A DNA stretch of 64,000 nt from positions 81,358 through 145,357 of the forward strand of contig CAVOGX010000016.1 in NCBI GenBank assembly GCA_963695505.1, written 5' to 3'. A program made the position numbers and the translations under genes. The notes under the pieces are model-generated. The model was not told the DNA's origin. It saw only the letters and a program-made list of their open reading frames with translations, and did no database searches. The number at the start of each line of letters is the position of its first letter. Positions within the stretch are counted from its first letter, which is position 1. Positions 27,928 through 33,688 of the stretch are shown in pieces. Source of the DNA: JACSRF01 sp963695505. Its GTDB lineage: Bacteria > Chloroflexota > Anaerolineae > Promineifilales > Promineifilaceae.

Positions 27928-29259
27928 ATGATGAAGAAATATTATTGGTTCGTAATTTTACTTGTTTTGATGCTGGCAGCCTGCCAACCTACTGCCGAAA
28001 ACGATCTGCCAACGGCAGATCTCCCGGATGAAGAGCTCCAGCCTACGGCACCCGTCGCGGTGGTGGCTACGGCAACGGCCGTTCCCACCCAGCCGCCCAC
28101 TTTCACGCCTAGTCCCGCGCCTACTGACGCGCCGCCCACACCCACGCCAACGCCCTCCATCACCCCCACACCTACGGTAACGCCTATTCCCGCCGCGCCT
28201 GTCACCCGCATTACCCTCCAGCGCGTCACCGATTACAGCTTCATCAAACCCACCTACTTGACCCACGCAGGCGACGATCGCCTGTTTGTCACCGAGCAGC
28301 AGGGCGTTATTCGCATCATCCAGGACGGGCAGGTGCTGTCCGAACCTTTTTTGTACATAGTGGACCAAGTTGGTTCGACCCAATACGAGCAGGGGCTGCT
28401 CAGCGTTGCTTTTCACCCCAACTATGCGGAAAACGGCCGTTTCTTCATCAACTACACCAACCTCAGCGGTGACACCGTCATCAGCGCCTGGCGCGTCAGC
28501 CCTGATAACCCCAACGTGGCCGACTATGGCAGCGAGCAAATCCTCCTCACCATTCGCCAGCCCTACGCCAATCACAACGGTGGCCAGATTAAGTTTGGCC
28601 CCGACGGCTACCTCTACGTCGGCATGGGTGACGGCGGATCGGCCAATGACCCCCTGGGCGCCGGGCAGGACCTCAACACGCTGTTGGGCAAAATGCTGCG
28701 CCTGGACGTAGACTTCAATCCCGACGGCTACGCCATCCCGCCTGACAATCCCTTTGTCAACGAAGCCGCGCGCAATGAAATTTGGGCTTACGGCGTGCGC
28801 AATCCGTGGCGCTTTACCTTCGACCGCCTTACCGGTGACCTGTTTATGGCCGACGTGGGGCAGAATTTGTGGGAAGAAATCAACTGGCAGCCAGCCAGCA
28901 GTGCCGGCGGCGAAAATTATGGTTGGAACGTCATGGAAGCCGGGCACTGCTTCACCAACAGCGGCTGCGACCAGTCTGACCTCGTAGTGCCCATTTTTGA
29001 GTACAGCCATGAGTTGGGCTGCTCCGTTACCGGAGGCTATATCTCGCGCGGCATGGAAGACCTGGCGCTTTACGGCAACTATTTCCTCGCCGATTTTTGC
29101 CAGGGTACGATTTGGAGCCTTTTCCCCAATGGAGACGGCTCTTGGCAGTCTAACGTCGTTTATCAGGGGGCGGGCAACGTCTCCAGCTTTGGTGAAGACG
29201 TGAATGGCGGCCTGTACGTGGTGGACCAGTTAGGTAGCGTGTACCGGATACGGCCGTAA
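27928..29259 (+). CDS. Glucose/sorbosone-type (PQQ-like) sugar dehydrogenase lipoprotein
   Basis: The 443-residue protein has a lipoprotein signal (VLMLAACQ, Cys about residue 19), a Thr/Pro-rich linker to about residue 95, then a six-bladed beta-propeller of the soluble aldose dehydrogenase/GSDH family. Family landmarks are LTHAGDDRLFVTEQQG, LLSVAFHPNYAENGRFF, NHNGGQIKFGPDGYLYVGMGD, WAYGVRNPWRFTFD and DVGQNLWEEIN. The histidine in NHNGG is the usual catalytic base. It would oxidise sugars outside the membrane using PQQ; no PQQ synthesis gene is in the window. A tail fragment of a second copy lies upstream at 27780-27869. Confidence 0.88.
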   Translation: MMKKYYWFVILLVLMLAACQPTAENDLPTADLPDEELQPTAPVAVVATATAVPTQPPTFTPSPAPTDAPPTPTPTPSITPTPTVTPIPAAPVTRITLQRVTDYSFIKPTYLTHAGDDRLFVTEQQGVIRIIQDGQVLSEPFLYIVDQVGSTQYEQGLLSVAFHPNYAENGRFFINYTNLSGDTVISAWRVSPDNPNVADYGSEQILLTIRQPYANHNGGQIKFGPDGYLYVGMGDGGSANDPLGAGQDLNTLLGKMLRLDVDFNPDGYAIPPDNPFVNEAARNEIWAYGVRNPWRFTFDRLTGDLFMADVGQNLWEEINWQPASSAGGENYGWNVMEAGHCFTNSGCDQSDLVVPIFEYSHELGCSVTGGYISRGMEDLALYGNYFLADFCQGTIWSLFPNGDGSWQSNVVYQGAGNVSSFGEDVNGGLYVVDQLGSVYRIRP

Positions 29260-29262
29260 CTA

Positions 29263-29853
29263 TCACGGTTCAGGTTCGGCCATCAATGCCAAAATAGCCG
29301 CCTCCGTCTCTTCATAAGCGCCTTCGCCAATGTGTTTGTAGCGCAGATGGCCGCGCTTGTCTATGAGGTAACGAGTGGGCCAATAACGCTGGTTGTACGC
29401 CCCCCAGGTTACGCGGTCATTGTCAATGGCTACCGGATAAGCCACCCCCAATCGCTCTGTGGCATCCACCACATTATCAACTTCCCGCTCATAGCTAAAT
29501 TCTGGATAATGCACGCTGATAACGGTGAAATCGTCGCCGTTATAGGTTTCATACCATTCCCTGACCCAGGGAATCACCCGTTGGCAGTTAATTCAGCTGA
29601 AGGTCCAGAACTCCAGCAGCACCACTTTGCCGCGCTGAGAAGCTAATGTGAGCGGCTGCTCGCTGTTAACCCAGATTTCGGTGGTAATTTCGGGCGCCGG
29701 GCCAAGATCGGGAAGGTCTGGCGCGGCGGGCAGCGGGGTATCGGCGGGGGCGGCTGGCTCGTTTGTAGGCTTTTCAGGGGCAGCGGCGCAAGCAGCAAAC
29801 AAAAGAAAGGCTAGAAGAGGCATCCCCAGCCGGGCAAAAATGTTCGTGGACAT
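29263..29853 (-). CDS. TlpA-like thioredoxin-fold lipoprotein with in-frame TGA (candidate selenoprotein)
   Basis: A lipoprotein signal (LLFAACA, Cys22) and a Pro-rich linker lead into a TlpA/DipZ-type thioredoxin fold: GKVVLLEFWTFS, then an in-frame TGA (29593-29595), then INCQRVIPWVREW. After that come FTVISVHYPEF, VAIDNDRVTWGAYN and YWPTRYLIDKRG with its cis-Pro region. Relatives read CINC here, so the TGA falls exactly on the first active-site Cys (residue 87), giving a UxxC motif. The frame is otherwise unbroken. A perfect hairpin lies 18 bases downstream (see 29556-29574). The start at 29853 has a GGAG site. The alternative is a TGC-to-TGA substitution, real or erroneous. The role would be thiol-disulfide exchange outside the membrane. 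Confidence 0.8.
29556..29574 (-). promoter_or_regulatory. Candidate bacterial SECIS hairpin
   Basis: Eighteen bases after the in-frame TGA, the minus strand holds a perfect 8-bp stem, ATTCCCTG with CAGGGAAT, closed by a GGT loop. A short stem, a small loop starting with G followed by GU, and a UGA-to-loop distance of about 26 nt all fit the known bacterial SECIS pattern. No selenocysteine machinery gene is in the window to support it. Confidence 0.5.
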
Positions 29854-29899
29854 GGGTTTCTCCTTGGACAGGTTCAGGTTACGAGGATCATATTTATAC

Positions 29900-29935
29900 T
29901 CGGGATGCTTCACTGCGTTCAGCATGACAAATGTC
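29900..29935. repeat. Dispersed palindromic repeat (GCTGAACGCAGTGAAGC type)
   Basis: The spacer upstream of the thioredoxin-fold gene contains, on the minus strand, a sequence of the form TCATGCTGAACGCAGTG then AAGCATCC. Repeats of this type are scattered in intergenic DNA of many bacteria. Only one copy is in this window. Confidence 0.5.
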
Positions 29936-29984
29936 AAAAGATTTGCCTAACAATTAGCACAATGGGTTTAAGAAATCGTGGGAA

Positions 29985-30506
29985 TTATCTTACGGTCGTG
30001 TTAATGAGGACGTGAGGGAAGGGGGGCGGTTCCTCTGTGCCGTAGTAGCCGGCGTGGTTATGCCAGTCGACCAGCTTTTGAGCGTCGCGGGGGTTTTGCC
30101 GCTGCTGCAGGCGCTGGTAGCGCTGCTGCGGGTCGCAGGTCACGTAATGAACTTCCACCGGTACACCGAAGAGATTTTGTAACTTTTGGGCCCAATTCGG
30201 GTCCCGCAGTTCGCGGGTGAAGGGGCCAACGATGACGACATCCGTCCAGGGCAAATTTTCGCGGGCAATGTCAAAGAGAGTATCGTAAATGGGCTGGCGA
30301 AAGGTGTGCTTGAAGGCGGGGCTGTCGCGGTCGTCGGGGTCGCGCCCCGCTTCGTGCAGGGCCAGCCGCACCAGCCGCTCGGTGACGGTGTCGATGTCCA
30401 GCAAGACGGCGCGGCGCTGGGCGGCAAGCTGTTTGCCGTAGGTGCTTTTTCCCGCGCCGGGGCTGCCGCAGACGATAACGGCCGTTCCCGTCACAGTTGC
30501 ACCCAC
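29985..30506 (-). CDS. P-loop NTPase/kinase
   Basis: This 173-residue protein has a Walker A loop near the N-terminus (VIVCGSPGAGKSTYGKQLA), a LLDIDTVTERL segment like the substrate-binding Asp of small-molecule kinases, and VVIVGPFTREL as the second core strand. Near the C-terminus are Arg-rich lid residues (QQRYQRLQQRQNPRD). It resembles the zeta-toxin/gluconate-kinase/adenylyl-sulfate-kinase group, and the substrate is unknown. It starts at GTG 30506 and overlaps the end of the Rieske gene by 16 bases, so it is coupled to it. No antitoxin-like gene is adjacent, which argues against a toxin role. Confidence 0.72.
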   Translation of the reverse strand: MGATVTGTAVIVCGSPGAGKSTYGKQLAAQRRAVLLDIDTVTERLVRLALHEAGRDPDDRDSPAFKHTFRQPIYDTLFDIARENLPWTDVVIVGPFTRELRDPNWAQKLQNLFGVPVEVHYVTCDPQQRYQRLQQRQNPRDAQKLVDWHNHAGYYGTEEPPPFPHVLINTTVR

Positions 30507-30832
30507 ACCTGCCCCGCCTCTTCCTTCACCGCATACCGCTTCAAGCGGTAATTCTCGTCAGTGGGGTAGAGGATACGGCCGTTCGTCACGTCAAACTTGT
30601 ACTCGTGGTCGGGGCAAATGATGCGGCCCCGGTGCATCTCGCCGCAAGACAGGTCGGCAGCGCCATGGGGGCACTGGGCGTTGAAGGCCAACAATTGCCC
30701 TTCCCAGCGGGTGAAAATTAACTTTTGCCCGCCTACTTTGACCGGCGTCATTTCGTTATCATGCACGTCGGCAGCGGAAACGGCCGGAAAAAATCCGGCG
30801 GAATCTGGTTTGGCTTTTTTGAATAGGGGCAT
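30491..30832 (-). CDS. Rieske [2Fe-2S] ferredoxin-like protein
   Basis: This 113-residue single-domain protein binds a Rieske cluster through CPHG and CPDHE (Cys/His pairs about 19 residues apart), both intact. Segments LIFTRWEGQLLAFNAQ and YKFDVTNGRIL are typical of small Rieske ferredoxins that feed oxygenases or nitrite reductases. I use the ATG at 30832; a longer frame to 30967 would overlap a repeat and the upstream hydrolase gene. No oxygenase is adjacent, so its redox partner is unknown. Confidence 0.88.
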   Translation of the reverse strand: MPLFKKAKPDSAGFFPAVSAADVHDNEMTPVKVGGQKLIFTRWEGQLLAFNAQCPHGAADLSCGEMHRGRIICPDHEYKFDVTNGRILYPTDENYRLKRYAVKEEAGQVWVQL

Positions 30833-30846
30833 GGGAGGTGGCCTTT

Positions 30847-30885
30847 GGTTGGATGGTGTGATGGTTGGATGGTTGATTAGGTGGT
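30847..30885. repeat. 7-8 base word repeat between hydrolase and Rieske genes
   Basis: The spacer is a run of GGTTGGA/TGGTTGGA-like words with a period of seven to eight bases. It slightly overlaps the 3' end of the hydrolase gene. Confidence 0.7.
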
Positions 30886-32592
30886 TACCGGCAGCAGCAG
30901 CGCGGAGGGCCGTGCCGCATCGTGAAAAATCATCTGGTCGGCAGCCTGCATGGTGGTGGCCGTCCACTCAGACTCACCATTGCCCAGGTTGCGGGCGTAA
31001 CGCGGGTGTGCGCCGCTGGAAACCTGCAAGCGAAGGTGCTGACCGGCGCGGAAGCGGTAGGCCGTTGCCCACAAGCTGAGGTGCAGGTGTAGTAACCCGC
31101 CTGGTTGCGGCGTCACTCGCTCCGGCGTCACGCGCAGGATGCCGTCGCACAGGTTAGTGGAACGGCCGTCTTCGTCCACCACGCACAGCCGTCCGAAGAA
31201 GTCGGTGTGGGCCAGAGAAGAGCGAGCGTACAGATCCAGCGTCACCGGGCCAATAATTTCTAGGGGCTCTGCCAGCGGCGGCGTGGTGTAGGTCATTACA
31301 TCGTCTCGCGCTTCCAGTTTGCGGTTGTCTTGTGGTCCGGCGTGGGTGGACAGCAGCGGTCCGCCCACGTGGGGTGTGGGGTAGGCCGGGTCGTAGCGGT
31401 ACTGGTCGGGCGGGCTGTCGGCAGCGGGAGGCTGAGGGGCAAGACGGCCGTTTTCATGCAGATGATAACGCGTTTCCGAGGCGGGAGGTGGCCAACTGGG
31501 GTATTCGCGCCATTCCTCCGCGCCCATGACGTAGAGACGCACCGGGCTGGCGCGCAGGCGGTGGCGCTCCCCTTTCAGGTGGGCGTCAACCCAGCCCAGC
31601 CCTTCTTGCAGGGCGATCAGGTGCACGCGCAGGTCGTAATGATGCCAGGGGCCAACGGTGAGATACGGCCGTTTCCCGGCTGCTTGCAGTGCGGTGTAAT
31701 CAGCCAACTGCCCGTCGAGGAAAATGTCATACCAGCCGGCAATGAGCAGGGCGGGCGGCGCGGCTTCCCCAGCGCGGTCGGTCAGGTCGACCGCTTGCCA
31801 GTAAGCGTCTTGCGGCGGGTGGGCCTGCCATTGGCGCACAAAGGGCACCTGTTTGCGCAGCATCACCTCATCGAAATCAGCCAGGGGCAAATGGGCCAGG
31901 GCGGGGGCAATGGCTGCGTCTTGCGTGGGGGCGTGGAACATGCGCCCAAACTTTTCCGGGGCGGGGAGCATTTCGTTATGCAAAGCATCGAGCAGCAGTA
32001 CCCAGCGCAGCGTGCGGTCTAGATGAAAAGGCGTGTTGCCGCGGCTGCCCAGGAAGGTGCGGGTGAGGGGCAGCACCATGCTATGCAAAGCGGCCGTGTC
32101 TTCATCGCTGAGAGCCAGCGCCCATTGCACGTAGCCAACGTAGCTGGCGCCCCAGGTGCCCACTTTGCCGTCGCTCCACGGCTGTTTGGTGATCCAGCGC
32201 AGCGTGTCTACGCCGTCAACGGCCTCGTGGACGTATGGCTCAAAGTCACCATCAGAGTCGAAACGGCCGCGCACGTCCTGGCAGATAACGTGGTACCCGC
32301 GCTCGGCGAAGCGGGGGGCGGTGAAGGCGGTGTTGAAGCCAAAAATGCCGCCGCGCGCGTAGGGGGTGCGAATGAGAATGGTAGGCAGGGGGGTGTCGCT
32401 AAGGGGTTGGTAATGGTCGGCAGCCAGGGTGACGCCGTCGCGCATGGGCACACGCAGGCCGCGCTGCACGCGCACGCGGTACTTAACTGGAGGAAGACTG
32501 AGGACCTGGGCCAGCAACTGCCGCCGCAGAACATATGCGCTGAAGGTTAATCCGCCAAATAGCAGGGGTAGGAAACGGCCGTTTTTTGCCAT
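30877..32592 (-). CDS. CocE/NonD-family alpha/beta hydrolase (S15-type)
   Basis: The 571-residue protein has the CocE architecture. An alpha/beta hydrolase domain carries the nucleophile elbow GTWGASYVGYVQ, the acid in AGWYDIFLDG and the catalytic His in VGPWHHYDLR. A C-terminal jelly-roll domain (EIIGPVTLDLYARSSL, LHLHLSLWATAYRFRAGQHL) completes it. A short hydrophobic N-terminus (FLPLLFGGLTFSAYV) may be a membrane anchor or signal. Family members cleave esters, beta-lactams or X-Pro peptides; the substrate cannot be told here. The C-terminal few codons overlap a short-word repeat. Confidence 0.9.
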   Translation of the reverse strand: MAKNGRFLPLLFGGLTFSAYVLRRQLLAQVLSLPPVKYRVRVQRGLRVPMRDGVTLAADHYQPLSDTPLPTILIRTPYARGGIFGFNTAFTAPRFAERGYHVICQDVRGRFDSDGDFEPYVHEAVDGVDTLRWITKQPWSDGKVGTWGASYVGYVQWALALSDEDTAALHSMVLPLTRTFLGSRGNTPFHLDRTLRWVLLLDALHNEMLPAPEKFGRMFHAPTQDAAIAPALAHLPLADFDEVMLRKQVPFVRQWQAHPPQDAYWQAVDLTDRAGEAAPPALLIAGWYDIFLDGQLADYTALQAAGKRPYLTVGPWHHYDLRVHLIALQEGLGWVDAHLKGERHRLRASPVRLYVMGAEEWREYPSWPPPASETRYHLHENGRLAPQPPAADSPPDQYRYDPAYPTPHVGGPLLSTHAGPQDNRKLEARDDVMTYTTPPLAEPLEIIGPVTLDLYARSSLAHTDFFGRLCVVDEDGRSTNLCDGILRVTPERVTPQPGGLLHLHLSLWATAYRFRAGQHLRLQVSSGAHPRYARNLGNGESEWTATTMQAADQMIFHDAARPSALLLPVTT

Positions 32593-32630
32593 AAGGTTCC
32601 TAATTTAGTCATCGGACCAAAATTGTGTAA

Positions 32631-32672
32631 TTGGAGATTGTTCAATCTCTAATCCCTAATCTCCAATCTCTG
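32631..32672. repeat. Heptameric intergenic repeat
   Basis: Six consecutive 7-base words, starting TTGGAGA and TTGTTCA and going on through ATCTCTA, ATCCCTA and ATCTCCA, fill the spacer between the hydrolase and DUF4340 genes. The first and last words are reverse-complementary, so a hairpin is possible. Confidence 0.88.
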
Positions 32673-32676
32673 GACG

Positions 32677-33678
32677 TTAAGGTGTTTCCGAGGTGGGCGT
32701 TTCTTCGGTAGCCGGTGCTTCATCTGTGGACGGCGCCGTCACGAAATCACCCCGACCAAAGTTTACCATATTCTCCACCATGAAGGGGGTGATGGTGACG
32801 TAGTAATCAGAGCCGGACCATTTGATAACCTGGCTGCCATCTTCCAGGGCTGCGCCGATTTCCAGGGTGTAGGTGCTAGAGGCGTTATTTTCTTCCACGC
32901 TGACTGTTAGGGTGGCTTGCGGGCTGTCCAGGCCATATTCCGGCAGGAGTTCTGTGCCTAGAGGTTGGGTCAGGCGCATGCTGACGACGCGGTTGAGGAT
33001 GAGGTTGAAATTGCCCTGATTGAAGCTTTCCCCTTCTGCCAGGTCGGCCAGCGTCCATTCTTCATCGCCAATTTTGTCAAAGGTGAAAGTGCCGTTGGCG
33101 TTTTGCAGGGAAACGGCCGTTACCCCATTCCGGTCTAATGCCACATACTCCGCGTCAATCCAGTTGCTGGCGGTGGGCGTAATTTCCCACACCGTCAGGT
33201 CGTTGACCAGGTATGTGGGGTCGTCACCGGCGCGGCGCACGTGAGTGGCGCTGGCGGCGGCTGTAGAACCCATGTAGAAAGTATAAGTTTCCCCGCTGCC
33301 GGTTTCCAGCTCCACGCGGCGCACAAAGTCATCATCAGCCACTTGCAACTGCTTGTGGCTGCCTGCCGTAGTCGTCACTTGGCGATTGGTTTGGGTAGCC
33401 ATGATGCGCGCCAGAATCGGGTCGATTTTGGCGGCGTCGGCAGGGTAATTGCCACCACTGGCCAGCACCCACCCATCTCCCTGCCGCTGTAAACCGGCCA
33501 CGTTGCCTTCGTTATCGGTAATGGTCAGGTGCATGATTTCCGCTGGGTCCAGGTCAGCCCATCCGGCAAACAGGGGACCGCTTTCAACTGCTGCCGCTTC
33601 CCGCGGCCAGAACACAACGGCTGCTAAAATGAATTGCAAAATTATTAATCCACTGAGGATTTTTTGTGTGCGTGTCAT
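32677..33678 (-). CDS. DUF4340 membrane-anchored protein of a Gld-type ABC system
   Basis: The 333-residue protein has one N-terminal membrane helix (LSGLIILQFILAAVVFW). Repeated DUF4340 units follow (ITDNEGNVAGLQRQGDGWVLAS, VSLQNANGTFTFDKIGDEEWTLAD, a substrate-like DSPQATLTVSVEE). The start at 33678 has a GGAG site seven bases upstream. Genes of this family are usually last in operons with a Gld-like ATPase and a GldFG-type permease, as here. It faces the outside; its job is unknown. The Thr/Glu-rich tail ends near the heptameric repeat. Confidence 0.85.
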   Translation of the reverse strand: MTRTQKILSGLIILQFILAAVVFWPREAAAVESGPLFAGWADLDPAEIMHLTITDNEGNVAGLQRQGDGWVLASGGNYPADAAKIDPILARIMATQTNRQVTTTAGSHKQLQVADDDFVRRVELETGSGETYTFYMGSTAAASATHVRRAGDDPTYLVNDLTVWEITPTASNWIDAEYVALDRNGVTAVSLQNANGTFTFDKIGDEEWTLADLAEGESFNQGNFNLILNRVVSMRLTQPLGTELLPEYGLDSPQATLTVSVEENNASSTYTLEIGAALEDGSQVIKWSGSDYYVTITPFMVENMVNFGRGDFVTAPSTDEAPATEETPTSETP

Positions 33679-33688
33679 CTTAGTCTCC

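Noticed and set aside
27958..29010. A 350-codon minus-strand frame opposite the sugar dehydrogenase
   Set aside because: It mirrors a codon-biased real gene with clear family motifs; the antisense product is low in complexity and has no recognisable fold.
29593..29595. Genetic code change (TGA read as an amino acid throughout)
   Set aside because: TGA serves as a normal stop in many genes here (for example CoA-transferase A, nitroreductase-region neighbours and the vWA gene), so recoding, if real, is local.
29985..30506. Zeta-type toxin of a toxin-antitoxin pair
   Set aside because: The P-loop fits, but no small antitoxin gene lies beside it and it is coupled to a Rieske gene.
31330..32550. 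Plus-strand frames opposite the CocE-like hydrolase
   Set aside because: They are shadows of the strongly supported minus-strand gene.
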